NCBI GenBank assembly: GCA_002946415.1
Contig: NJPS01000048.1
Coordinates: 62,001-126,000, forward strand
Length of the DNA: 64,000 nucleotides
Reading direction: 5' to 3'
From: Rutstroemia sp. NJR-2017a BVV2
Taxonomy: Eukaryota > Ascomycota > Leotiomycetes > Helotiales > Rutstroemiaceae
In this document: positions 52,201 to 63,852 of the stretch, piece by piece
Layout of the letters: the number at the start of each line of letters is the position of its first letter
Position numbering within the stretch: position 1 is the stretch's first letter
Notes under the pieces: model-generated
The model's input: only the letters and a program-made list of their open reading frames with translations
What the model was told of the DNA's origin: nothing
The model's database searches: none
Translations under genes and position numbers: made by a program

Positions 52201-55200
52201 TACAAGATATTAGTTGAAGAACTTAAGATAGTTAAAGAGTATCTAATCGATAATCTAACTAAAAGCTTTATTAAGCTTAGTTAAGTACTATTTACTATTT
52301 CTATCTTATTTGTAAAGAAACCTAATAGTTTACTATATTTTTATATCGATTTCTATATATTTAATATTTTTATCTATAAAGATTACTATCTTTTATCTTT
52401 GATTAATAAGATCCTTATATAATTAGCTAAAGCTAAAATATTTATTAAACTTAATATCTACTAAGCTTTCTATTATATCTATATAGATTCTACTTCTGAA
52501 GAATATACTACTTTTCGGATATATTATAGAATCTATAAATATAAAATTATATCTTTTGGATTGATTAATAGCCTTATAACTTACTAGTATTATATAAATG
52601 ATATTCTATTCAACTATCTAGATATATTCTATATTATTTACCTCGATAATATCTTTATTTATTCTAAGAACGAACTTAAATATACTATATAAATATATTT
52701 AGTTTTATAATAACTTGAAGATATCGGTTTCTAAGCTGATATTAAAAAATACGAATTTGATATAAAATATATCAAGTACTTAGGCTTTATAGTCTCAACT
52801 AATAATATCGAGGTAAATTTAGAGAAAGTATCTATTATATAATAATAGCAATATCTGATTATAGTTAAAGATATTTAATCTTTTTTAGGTTTCTGTAATT
52901 TCTATAAATACTTTATCTACAATTTTGGAGTAATTGCGAAATTTCTGATCTACTTAACCAAGATTGGAATATACTTCGACTTCGATACTATCTATTAATA
53001 AATATTCGATATATTTAAAAAGATCTTAATAATTATACTTCTATTATAATACTATAACTATAATCTTCTCTATATACTTGAAATAGATATATCGGACAAT
53101 ATAGTAGCAAATATACTTTTACAGAAATATAGAGATAACTAGTTATCTATTGCTTTCTACTCTAAGATTATATAGACTATAGAACTTAATTATAAAATAT
53201 ATGATAAAGAAATATTTATAATTATTAAATTATTCGTATATTGGTATATTAAGCTTACTAATACTCTTTATCAGATCAGAGTTTTTATAGATTACAAAGT
53301 ATTAGAATACTTTATAACAACTAAAACTCTTAATATAAAGTAAGCTCGATAGATAGAATTACTAATAGATTACTACTTTCTGATTACTTATCGATCTAGC
53401 AAAGAGAACCTTCTAATAGATATATTAATATATAAAATCGATAAGCTCGACTCTTAGAATAGAATAAAGAAAGAGTATTATAATTAATAGCTACTTAAAG
53501 ATTTATAGCTCGACTTTGAGATTCTAGTTTCTTATATTCGAGCTTATTTCGATCTAATCGATTAATCGATTATTAGCTTACTTAACTTAAATACTATATC
53601 AAACTCTTGAGATCTTATTATATATATTCTATAGATAAATCGTAATCAGAAAAGTTTGTAGCTACTATATCTCTAAGTACTTAAAAGTAATTCGATCTTT
53701 GAATTAAGAAATAGATTACTATTCTACTATAATTGACTAATTGTACCCGATATAGATAACCTCTATATATTATTTATCCGAGAAATATATAATACTATAT
53801 CGATAACTTACTTAGATATTAAAAAAACTTTTCTATTACTCTCAAACTAGTACTACTAATATAGTATCTCTATAGATATCACTAACTATATATATAACTA
53901 TTATATCTGCTATTATAGCTTTGTTCCAAGAGATAAAACCCCTAGATTATTATACCTATTACCTATTCCGATATATATATATAAATATATTATAATAGAT
54001 TATTACAGTTTCAATAAGAATAAGTATAGATATAATAATATTCTGGTGATTATTGATCGATTAAGTAAACAAATAATTACAATTCTATACTATAAGTCGA
54101 TCACTATATAAGAATAAGCTAAGCTTTACCTAATATATATTTATCGGTACTATAAAGCCCCGATTACTATACTTTCAGATAGAAAACTATAATTCGTTTT
54201 TTCTTTCTAATAGGAGTTTAATAATATCCTAAATACTAAGATCAAGCTCTCAATTATAGATTACTTATAAACTGATAGTTAAACTAAGATTTATAATCAA
54301 TATCTATAATAGAAACTATAACTATTTATTAACTACTACCAAGATAACTAGTTTGAATTCTTACCTATAATGGATTATATATAACTTATACTACTCTATA
54401 TATTATTTAGTAATCTGTTTTTCTTCGAAGTACTTTATAGATATATCCTTAAAGCTCTATAAAACTGGAAAGCTGATTTATAGTCTATTATAGATAATCT
54501 CAACTTGCAAGATATATATATTTATATTTATAGAAATTATAAAGTCTTGGATTATATCTGTAATATAATCAGCAAAGCTTAAGTATATATAATAATATCT
54601 GCAAATAAATATAATTGATCTATAAACTTTAATATAAAAGATTATATTTGGTTGGATATATATTACCTACCTATATAATATTTATTTAAGAAGTTCGATT
54701 ACTCTATAAGTAGATACTTCAAAATGCTTGAGAAAATTGACTATTCTTACTATCTAGAGCTTCTAGATACTATATAGATCTATAATGTTTTCTCTACTAA
54801 TAAGTTATATAAAGTAACTAATAATCTCTTATCTGTATAGTATAATAACCCTTTGCTACCAATCAATATTATCGGTATTAACAAGTATATTGTAGAATAG
54901 ATTCTAGTATATAAGCTAGTATACAAATTACTAGTATATTATATCTAATAGCAAAATTATAATATTGATCTAACTTGGTACTCGATATCTGATCTAAAGA
55001 CTTTATTATTACTTTTATATAATTTCTATATCAAGAACCCTTTACTATCTAATCTATCTATATTTCTTTCTAAATAGTTATACTTATACTAAGAAGGAGA
55101 AGAAGATTATAATTACCTTGAAGATAACTAACTTATAATACTAGTATAAAAGAAATACTTTCTCTTATCGCTTATTTAATAGCTAAATATTTATTTAACT

Positions 55201-55343
55201 TTACTTCTTATATTTATTTAACTATACTTATAAACTACAATAATATTTTCAAAGCTATAAGATATATAAATTACTAACTTAAAGAACCTTTAGATACAAT
55301 TATTAGAAAGTATAAAGATATACTTTATTGAAGAAAGAGGTAG

Positions 55344-55546
55344 TATAATAATCTATATAAAAGTAATTAATCAACTCTCTATTAGAAACCTATTTAGTTA
55401 AATTCCTAGTTATAGCCTTTAACTAGCTCTATACTCTATATATAATTGGTCTTCTATATTTAAACTTCTTTAAATTTCAAAATTCTCTTAGTTTTTTAGT
55501 TCTTAATTTTAAGATATATTTGATTTTTTCGAGATATATTATTATA
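55344..55546 (+). repeat. gypsy-2 3' LTR
   Basis: 203 bp; preceded by the polypurine tract and followed by the AGTTC duplication and the rest of LINE D. Confidence 0.88.
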
Positions 55547-56836
55547 AGTTCTTTCAAATTTCTATTCTGGATTACTACTCTTTATACAATCGAAATTAGT
55601 AAACTATCTAAGGAACTAGAAGCCGAAAATTATAAAAACTTAACTATTTTGCTAGCCCCGAACCAGTACTTAGTTTATATTGATAATTTGGAATTAGTAA
55701 ATCAAAAAAAGATCGAAATCGGTTTAGCTCTTTTCAATTCTAATTAGGAGCTAATCTAGGGATCTAGCTAGAATATTGGGACCAGATAGCTAATCTATAA
55801 TAGCGAATTAGCCGGAATAGCTAAAGAGATCAAGCTTATAAATAAAATAGTTCAAAAAGATCAAGAATTCACTATTTTCTTAGATAATCAAGTTATATTA
55901 TAAAGGTTAAAATCATTTAGTGATAAACTAGGATAAAATCAAGTAGTATTAGTATATGAAGCTAGCTGAGAAATAGTTAGAAGAGGAGCTAAAATCAAAT
56001 TAGCTTGGGTTCCAGATTATTTCGAAGTATTAGATAACGAAAAAGCGGATCTATTAGCCAAATCGGGGACTAAAATGGATCTGGTGATTCAAACAATTAG
56101 TCTCAACTACTTAGAAGCTCAAATTAAGCAAATTAAAAATCAGGAGTAATTAGAATCTCTTTTAAAAACTTTGGAAACTATATCGGAAGCTAGCCTATTT
56201 AGCTCGACTAATTATTTAAGAATTTTTAAACCCATTTCTCGAAATCGTATTCAAATTCCAAATTCGACTAAAAGAGCTACTGCTAATACCTTCTTCTAAT
56301 TGAAAATCAGATATAGTTATTTAAAATCATATTTATATTTATTAGAATATACTAGTAATAATAAATATATTTGTGGGGCTAAAAAGACTCCTAAGCACTT
56401 ATTTTTAAGTTGTTCTCTTTTTAGTCTAGCTCGAATCAAGCTAAAAGATAAATTAGCTACAAATTACTTATTACTTTTATTTCTTCTTGATACTACTTCT
56501 GGAATCGAAGCTAGTATCGCTTATTTAAGCGAGATAAAAATTTGTATCCGAAAATATTATCTAACTCGAGAGCTAGTTGATGATTAGATTGGATATTTAA
56601 ATTGGAATAATTTTATTTTCATTTTTATCAAATTGATATTTTCATTATTTTAGTTATTTTTATTTACTAGAACTAGTTCCTCACTATCTCTTGATACTAT
56701 ATAACTTAAAAATATATTTAAATACTATTTATATTTAGCTACTAGTAGCTTTTAGCTACTAGCCGACCTACTATAGTCTTAGACTCAAAAAGATCGTTAA
56801 AATAATAAATCAATTAATCAATTAATAACTTTTTAG

Positions 56837-57981
56837 CTTTATTCGAATAATAGTTATTATTATTATTTTAGAAGATATTATCTATTTCTTCTAGTCTTTA
56901 TATTAAATTGATAAAATTCTATCTAATTATAGAGATCTTATTATATTAGGTAATTTTCTTTTATAGTTTAAAATCTAGTTTTGCAAAAAGTTTCCTTCTT
57001 TTTTTATTCAAACTAGTTATATCTAGTTTATATTCTATATTATCTAAATAAGTAATGAAATTAGTAATAAATTATCCTAATCTTTATCAGATCTTCTTAT
57101 ATATAATAGATATATTAAGTATTTAGTTATCTTTATCTATTATTAAATCTATTATATATTCTATAAATTCCTTTTATATTAATCCTTCTTTTTTTATTTC
57201 TTTCTTTTATATATACTATATCTTCTTTAGAACTATATCGAAATATTGAATATAATAATCGATCTTATTCTTATTAGTAATCTATATCAGATTATAATTT
57301 ATTTACTATTTGTTTTCTATCTAGTTAAAGAATATATAAACTTCTTAGTAAATCTTTTTATTATACTAAAATAGGTTTTTTATCTTAGATATTTATTGAT
57401 AAATCGAAAGAGGAATAGAATTAGTATATAGTTATATAGATTATCTATCTACTAGTTCTAATATATCGATTATATATTACTTTCATTATATCTACTTTAT
57501 TATTATCTTTTATTTTTCTTTTATTTCTAAATTTATAATTTCTATTTCCAAAAATATTCTTTATCTTTTCTTCTTTATAAATATATTCTCTCTTTATTAC
57601 TTCTTTATAAATATTTCTTTATATCTTTTTATTTTATTAAGAGTTTTTTATAATACTACTAATTTAGTTTCTATAACTATTTTCTACTAAGTTATTAACT
57701 AGATTACTTTTTATATTAATTAGATATTTTTTATTTTACTTTTCTAATCCTCTTTATTAAAGAGGTTTATTAATATATCGAAATTATCAAGATTGTTTTT
57801 TTTTTCTTATATAGTTAATATCAATTAGATCTTAGAAATTAGTAATCTTACTAGAAGATTCTATTTAGCTATCGATATAGTTCTAATTCTTTATATTTTT
57901 ATTATAATTTCTTTTTAGATTCGGTATAGTAATATTCTTATAATGAACTATTATCTTATAATAAATTTAAAGTAATTAGTA
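56837..57981 (-). other. gypsy-1 5' internal segment (gag side)
   Basis: By structure this is the part of gypsy-1 between its 5' LTR (57982-58226) and the LINE D insertion, so it should hold the primer-binding site and gag. It is so AT-rich that no gag motif can be read. Confidence 0.55.
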
Positions 57982-58226
57982 TATTAGAGTTTACTAGTAG
58001 AGAATTATAAAAGTATTATAATATAATAGTAATATTACTAGAGTCCAAATATAAAGCTCTAGTTGAAGATAAACTAATTACTACTAATCTTTTTTTCTTC
58101 TTATTATTTTTTATATTAAAGTTCTTTAGAATAGAATTCTATTTCTTATTTAATTAATCTTTATTATCTCTTTTATATAGATAATCAATATTTAGATTCT
58201 CGAATTTTTTTTCTATACTTCTGATA
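57982..58226 (-). repeat. gypsy-1 right (5') LTR
   Basis: 245 bp, partner of 36205-36449. Followed directly by ATTAG and the 3' end of LINE E. Confidence 0.85.
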
Positions 58227-58493
58227 ATTAGATTAGATATTTAAATTAGAATAATTTTATTTTTATTTTTATCAAATTGATATTTTCATTATTTTAGTTA
58301 TTTTCATTTACTAGAACTAGTTCTTTATTATTTTTTGATATTATTTAGTTTAAAAATATATTTAAATATTATTTATATTTAGCTACTAGTAATCTTTAGC
58401 TACTAGTAATCTTTAGCTACTAGCTAACTTACTATAATCTTAGATTCAAAAAGGTTGTTAAAATAATAAATTAATTAATTATATTACTTTCTA

Positions 58494-60710
58494 TAAAGTT
58501 ATTATCAAGTTTTATATAATTAAGTAACTATTATAAAAATTTTAATTAATAATATTATTAATAACTTATAGATTTTCTATCTAGATATAATAAAAGTTAG
58601 ATATTTAATATAGTAAATTCTTTATAAAATCTTTATTTTAATTAAGATAGCTATTTTAGTTATAATAATTATAATATATCTCTAATTCCTTATCTTGAAA
58701 CTTAGTTCAATTCTTCGATCTTATATTATAAAAATTATTAATTATTATTTCAATTAATAGTTTTATAATAAATTTCTATTTTATCTTCTCAAAAGTTTAA
58801 ATTTAAAGATAATATTTTATTGATTATAAAATATAAAGTAAAAACTATAATAAATAATTCGGAATCTACTAATTCAGTTATTTATTAATAGAAATATAAT
58901 AATATTAATAACTATAAGAAATATTATATAATTCTATATACTATTTATATTTTTATTATTTTGAAGAATACTAAAAAGGGTTTTTGTTATAATAAAAAAA
59001 ATAATAGTAAAGAAAAATATTATTAAAATTATATTATAAAGAAATATAAATTGATTTCAAAATCTAATTAATTTCTCGAAACTATTATTTTCTTTATTAC
59101 TAAGTCTAAAAACAAAATTAAGAATAATTTAATTATAGATTAATTTATCTTTTTCAAATATATTATTATTAATATTTAAATAGGAGTTTGATATTATTTA
59201 TAAGTTTTAGAAAACTAAGTTTGAAATAATTAATCTATCTAAATATATCAAGAATTAACTAATTTATTAGTTGAAATAGATTATAACTGATTTAGATATA
59301 ACTATAATTAAGTTAGATAATAATAAGATTAATAATAATAATAATAAAGATAATAATAATATCTTTATTAATAGAGCTTTTATTAAAACTTATTTTTAAA
59401 GTTCTTATTATCCTACTTATAGAAAGATATTCTTTATATCTATTGATTAGACTTTCTAATAAAAATAATATATTTAAAAAAGAGAAGATCTAATAAAGTT
59501 ATATAAACTTATATCGATATTTACCTAGAATACTAGATTAAGTATATAATAGCTAGTTTATATTAATAGATAAAAATTGTTTTATTTTCTATAACTAATT
59601 AACTATATAATAACTTATTTATAGTATATAATAAATATATTCTAAAGTTCCTTTTAATACTTTCTAGTATTCTAACTTTGGTATATATAGATATATAAAT
59701 AGATATATAACAATCTAAAATATATATAGTTATTTTGATAAGATATACTTTATATCTAAGATATAATAGCTTATATTATAGAATTGAGAACTTATTTATT
59801 ATTAATTAGTTATTTTTATATTTATCTTAATATTCTAAATAGATCTAAAGATATTTAATAAACTCAATACTATATTTAGTTAAGTATTTAAATTAAAATC
59901 TAAGAAGAATTTACTAATTAAGATTATTCTAATTATATTTACTATATTTATTATTAATAATTTTCTTTTATAATATATCTATTTATAGTTTATAATTATA
60001 AATTCGAATTCAGTTATATTATTTAAGCTTAAGATAGATTATCTATTTATTTAGAAACCGAATTGAAATTAAGATTTATTTATTAGATATTTTCTCTTTC
60101 TTTTTATATATATCTAAATAGCTCTATATTAATCTTACTAGTTATATAAATAGATTTTATTAATTATATTATACTCTATTATATTATAGTTTATATAGTT
60201 CTTAGGTATTACTAATTCTATAATCAGATATAATTTAATATTATATTTTATATCTATATATTATATATAGTATTCTTAAATAGTAATATACTATTTTATT
60301 CTATAATTATATTTCTGATATTTGAAATATTATAAAGTTAGTATCTCTTTAATATATTATTTAGTTAATAGAAATATACTATTCTATAATATTCTTTAAT
60401 TGATTATCCTATTTATCTCTTTATTTATACTAAAACTAAATATTAGTATTATATTTTCTCTATTTTTATTAATTTCGGTAGTTATTATATACTTTATTTA
60501 TAATCTAAAATTTTACTTTTCTATTTTTTCAAGAAGTTAGTTATTTATAAACTTTATAATTATTTATCTAAATATTCTGAATACTACTATATCTATTATC
60601 TATTTTTTATTTTCGATATTCTTATTAAGTATTCTTTTCAGTTTTGTTTTACTTTATTATTTTGTTTTAGTTTTCTTAGTAGTAAATACTAATATTATTT
60701 TTTTCTCTAA
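58494..60710. other. AT-rich relic DNA, unidentified
   Basis: Lies right of LINE E and was joined to 32786-34793 before that insertion. A plus-strand translation around 59.4-60.0 kb, ignoring stops, looks protein-like (KVPFNTF..SNFGIYRYINRYITI), but I cannot assign it to a family. It is either an older transposon or a gene killed by RIP. Confidence 0.35.
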
Positions 60711-60723
60711 GAATATATAAATT

Positions 60724-61469
60724 GATTGATTGATTGATTGATTTATTATTTTAACAACCTTTTTGAGTCTAAGATTATAGTAGGTCGGCTAGCAACTGAA
60801 AGCTATTAGCAGCTAATTATAAATAGTGTTTAAATATATTTTTAAGCCAAATAGTATCAAGAGATAGTGAGGAACTAGTCCTAGTAAATGAAAATAACTA
60901 AAATAATGAAAATATCAATTTGATAAAAATGAAAATAAAATTATTCCAATTTAAATATCCAATCTAATCCTCAACTAGCTCTCGAGCTAGATGATATTTT
61001 TGGGTACAAATTTTTATCTCACTTAAATAAGCGATACTAGCTTCGATTCCGGGGATAGTATTAAGAAGAAGTGGAAGTGATAAATAATTTGTAGCTAATT
61101 TGTCTTTTAGCTTGCTCCGAGCTAGACTAAAATGGGAACAACTTAAAAATAAGTATTTAGAAATCTCTTTGGCTCTACAAATACATTTATTAGTATTAGT
61201 ATATCCTAATAAATATAAATATAATTTTAAATAACCGTATCTGATTTTCAATTAGAAGAAAGTACTAGTAGTAGCTTTTTTAGTCGAATTTGGGATTTGG
61301 ATATGATTTCGAGAAGTAAGTTTAAAAATTTTTAAATAACTAGTTGAGCTAAGCAAGCTAGCTTCTAATATAGTTTCCAAAGTTTTTAAAAGAGATTCTA
61401 ACCACTTCTGATTTTTAATTCGCTTAATTTGAGTTCCCAAATAGTTGAGACTAGTTATTTGGGTTACCG
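60724..61469 (-). mobile_element. LINE G, 5'-truncated copy
   Basis: 746-bp minus-strand fragment: the last part of RNase H/linker, the C-terminal Cys/His domain (60964-61251 open; CICRAKE---YLFLSC where CGA-ET--HLLL-C is usual), the 3' untranslated region and an (ATTG) tail. Exact 13-bp duplication GAATATATAAATT at 60711-60723 and 61470-61482. It is better preserved than copies A, D and E. Confidence 0.9.
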
Positions 61470-61482
61470 GAATATATAAATT

Positions 61483-62735
61483 CTTTATATTACTTTTTTA
61501 TCTATTATCTAGTCGTTCTTCTTTATTAGAACTTTGTTTAATTTTGTAAATATAATTTTATCTTTTATTATAAATAATATTTTATATTCTTTATATATCA
61601 ATAAACTATTCTTAGTTATATTAGTTTAAATTCTTTTTAGTTTCTTAAATAAAGTATTTCTCTTTTTTTTCTTAAACTTTATAAATATTTCTTTTATATA
61701 TTTATAAAATATTTATTTCTTATTCTAATTTCTTTATTCTTTTATTAATTCTTAGATTATATCTTATATTTTCTTTTCCTTTTCTATAAATTTGAGTTTT
61801 GTAAAGATCTTATTTATAATTTTTATTTCTATTTTCCCTTTCTTTTCTATATATATTTTTCTTATATTAGTTTTATATTTATATATCTTTATCTATACTA
61901 ATAAACTCGAAATTACTATTATTTCTATAACTAGTATTATACTAAGTTATAGTTTGTTAATTTATAGATTTACTAAGTTTTTAAATTTAATATTGAAATT
62001 AATTATTATTTATAATCGATTTTGAAAATTGTGAAAAATATTGATAAATAATTAATATATATATATTTTATATTAAACTAATTTATTCTTTTTAGCTAAT
62101 TATTTATTAATAAAATAAAGTTTATATAAAATTAGTTTCTTAAGAATTTATAATTTTATTAATATTATAATTTCTAATATTATAAAATTTTCTATTATCT
62201 CTAAGTTTATTATTATTTAAAGTAATTATTTATTTATATATATTTTATAAAAAATCTATTTTAACTTTAAAATAGATTTTAATTTACTAATTAACTTCTT
62301 TAATAATTTTATTATAAGTTATTTCTAATCTAAATATTTATAATTTTTATTTCTAAGTTTTTTTTAAATATTATTTTATATTATTTTTATTTAATCTATA
62401 TATTAAATAATAATTATAATAATAAATTATTTATAATATTTATTAAATATCTAAATATGTTTTAGTTATTATTATATTTTATTATATCTTTAAATAATTT
62501 CTTCTTTTTCTAAATATCTTTTTTAAATTTTATTTTTTGAGATTTCTTTTAATAATCTCAAATTTAATATTTTAGAAATCTATATTCAAAATAAAATTTC
62601 TATTTTTAATAATAATTTCTTTTTTTCTAGAAAAGATTATTTTCCAAATTTATTATATCTAACTTTATAAAGTTATTATAAATATCTTTTCTAATATATT
62701 ATTATTTAAAGTATTATAATTTATCTTTATTAGAT
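61483..62735. other. Extremely AT-rich DNA without recognisable content
   Basis: Long runs of T-rich and A-rich words. Frames such as 61792-62025 give only Ile/Phe/Leu/Tyr-rich translations expected from composition alone. It ends sharply at the LTR that starts at 62736. Confidence 0.5.
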
Positions 62736-63153
62736 TGTTACGAATGCTTGTCTTCTGAGTCACGTGGAAGTGGTCAGGGTCTCGAGTACTAGAGGTCGCG
62801 ACGACTAATAGTACTATCGTAGGTTTATTGTTGATAACAGTCACACAGGGAATCGATCGTAATTGTAATGGTAGGTAAACAAGTAGTAATTGTTGTTGAG
62901 CACGAAGCTCCATATACTATAGGAAAACTATCTACTTATATAGACCTTCGTACTCAGTGGGAGAGACGGCGAGATGTTCTATCCGTCTATTTCTGGAGAG
63001 ACGGCGAGACGTTCTATCCGTCTATTTCTGGAGAGACGGCGAGACGTTCTATCCGTCTCTCTTGTTGCTTTCCTGCCTGAGGTTCTACTAAGGGTGCTGG
63101 CTAGCTACCCTCTGAGCCTAAGGTCCTCAGGCTCACATGACTTCGTCGTAACA
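62736..63153 (-). repeat. 3' LTR of chromovirus-type gypsy element
   Basis: 418 bp, TGTTACGA...TCGTAACA ends (TG...CA, short inverted repeat). Little or no RIP. In element orientation (minus strand) the polypurine tract AGAAAGGGGATAG lies directly upstream (63154-63166), which makes this the 3' LTR. It contains a CACGTG palindrome near 62761 and three 35-bp tandem units. The other LTR must lie beyond the right edge of the window. Confidence 0.85.
62961..63062. repeat. 35-bp tandem repeat inside the LTR
   Basis: Two full units and one nearly full unit starting at 62961, 62996 and 63031. Each holds GAGACGG...CCGTCT, so each can form a small hairpin. Short plus frames that cross it are only the repeat read in frame. 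Confidence 0.92.
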
Positions 63154-63166
63154 CTATCCCCTTTCT
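63154..63166 (-). promoter_or_regulatory. Polypurine tract of the chromovirus
   Basis: AGAAAGGGGATAG on the minus strand, directly before the LTR start. This is the usual primer site for plus-strand DNA synthesis in LTR retrotransposons. Confidence 0.75.
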
Positions 63167-63255
63167 AGCCTAGCGTCGTCCCGACGCTTACTATAATAGT
63201 GCGAGGTGCCTACTTGGGCCTCCTCGATAAATACCTCTCTTCTTCCTTCTTTATT

Positions 63256-63852
63256 ATGCCTGCAGATCGTACTCAAAGGACTAAACAAATTGAACTTGGA
63301 AATCGTATCGAAAGGTTAGGACAGAAAATGGTTGCTTGTTCTTGTTGTGAAAGAGCTGGTCGCTCTGATAATTGTATTGGGATGCCTTCTGGTCTTCCTA
63401 ATCGTCGTTGTGCTGAGTGCTCTCGTCAGGGCAAGACTTGTGATTTCGTTTCCCGGAATCGGATGCCGGAGTTGTCTGATTGGGATTCCATAGACTGTCA
63501 GCGTGAGCAGTTGAGGGAAGAGGAGGAAAAGGCTATAGCTGCCTCTCAGGAAGCTATGGCGAAAATACTTCGTTTGAGGAAGCAGCAGCGGTTTTTGGAT
63601 GAGTGCGAAAAGAAAATGATTCAAGCTGGTCTCAACTCGTTGGATGAGTTAGACAAGTTGGAAGAGAGGGAGAGGTTGGAGAAGGAACAGGCGGAGCAGG
63701 CTGAACAAGCTCCTCAATCTAGTTCTTCCGGGGTCGATCCTTCGGTCTTCGAGCTCCCTCCGATGAGTGATTCTGAGCTGGCTGCTTGGTTGGAAGCCGA
63801 GGGTTCCTTTGGTGGAATTTCTCCAAGTCAGCTGGGCAGTTCAAGTTCTTGA
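63256..63852 (+). CDS. Zn2Cys6-like coiled-coil protein, antisense ORF of a gypsy element
   Basis: 198 codons, intact, starting MPADRTQRTKQIELGNRIER; I choose this ATG over the upstream in-frame one at 63199. Six cysteines at 28, 31, 40, 52, 55 and 62 give C-x2-C-x8-C-x11-C-x2-C-x6-C, close to the Zn2Cys6 (GAL4-type) pattern but with a wider first loop; an extra Cys is at 30. Residues about 80-155 are Glu/Lys/Gln/Arg-rich and should form a coiled coil. The acidic end has SDSELAAWLEAEG. It lies between the 3' LTR and pol of a minus-strand gypsy element and points away from the LTR, so its transcript would start in or near the LTR; AT-rich GATAAATACC sits about 30 bp before the ATG. Similar ORFs occur in many fungal genomes as hypothetical proteins, from memory. 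Function unknown; DNA or nucleic-acid binding is an inference. Confidence 0.78.
   Translation: MPADRTQRTKQIELGNRIERLGQKMVACSCCERAGRSDNCIGMPSGLPNRRCAECSRQGKTCDFVSRNRMPELSDWDSIDCQREQLREEEEKAIAASQEAMAKILRLRKQQRFLDECEKKMIQAGLNSLDELDKLEERERLEKEQAEQAEQAPQSSSSGVDPSVFELPPMSDSELAAWLEAEGSFGGISPSQLGSSSS

Larger units (their letters stand above)
49077..55546 (+). mobile_element. gypsy-2 LTR retrotransposon (plus), inside LINE D
   Basis: 6470 bp with 203-bp LTRs at 49077-49279 and 55344-55546. Ends are TATAATAATC...ATTATTATA, which is what RIP makes of TGTAATAATC...ATTATTACA. Target duplication AGTTC occurs at 49072-49076 and 55547-55551, and LINE D resumes directly after. Polypurine tract GAAGAAAGAGGTAG precedes the right LTR, so it runs left to right. 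Reverse transcriptase blocks lie at 52.29-52.83 kb (ILFVKKPNSLLYFYIDF, YLLSLINKIL, SEEYTTFRIYYR, FGLINSLITY, YLDNIFIYSKNEL, KYLGFIVSTNNIEV), RNase H about 53.1-53.45 kb, and the integrase core about 53.96-54.43 kb (IIDRLSKQ, ITILSDRKL-FVFSF, KIYNQYL). Stops interrupt all of it. Confidence 0.9.
44527..56820 (+). mobile_element. LINE D, full-length, split by gypsy-2
   Basis: Two pieces (44527-49076 and 55552-56820, 5819 bp together) align with LINE B from 5' end to 3' tail. The flanking 16-bp duplication ATTAATAACTTTTTAG is exact at 44511-44526 and 56821-56836. Readable blocks include the ORF1 start (44696-44977, still open), endonuclease MILGDFNLYYP near 46.67 kb, RT YIDDI near 48.30 kb, RNase H at 55.66-56.08 kb (LVYIDNLELV, DNEKADLLAKSG) and the C-terminal domain (56300-56587). 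It lies inside gypsy-1. Confidence 0.9.
36205..58226 (-). mobile_element. gypsy-1 LTR retrotransposon (minus), carrying nested elements
   Basis: LTRs at 36205-36449 and 57982-58226, both 245 bp, start TATTAGA and end GATA, as expected from RIP of TGTTAGA...GACA. The flanking duplication is ATTAG on the right and AGTAG on the left, within LINE E. A polypurine tract (AGAGAAGGAGATAA, minus strand) abuts the left LTR, so the element runs right to left. Minus-strand reverse transcriptase blocks lie at about 42.9-43.5 kb. An integrase end resembling the YHPQTDGQTER region is near 40.8 kb. A nucleocapsid-like region is near 44.3 kb; gag should continue at 56.84-57.98 kb. Interrupted by a mariner relic and by LINE D. 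Confidence 0.82.
34808..58479 (+). mobile_element. LINE E, 5'-truncated, split by gypsy-1
   Basis: Two pieces, 34808-36204 and 58227-58479, that align end to end with LINE B from about 27.5 kb to its 3' end: the RNase H region, the C-terminal Cys/His domain, then the 3' untranslated region with the ATTTAGCTACTAG block and the AAGGTTGTTAAAATAATAAA end. The whole is flanked by the 14-bp duplication TATATTACTTTCTA (34794-34807 and 58480-58493). About 1.65 kb in total; 5' truncation is typical of LINEs. Confidence 0.85.

Noticed and set aside
19400..62735. Nuclear copy of mitochondrial DNA, suggested by high AT content
   Set aside because: The readable domains are retrotransposon and transposase domains; no mitochondrial genes were seen.
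62961..63062. CRISPR-like array
   Set aside because: Direct tandem units without spacers, inside a eukaryotic LTR.
62868..63168. Plus frames of 64-70 codons in the LTR
   Set aside because: They read through the 35-bp tandem repeats and have no other support.
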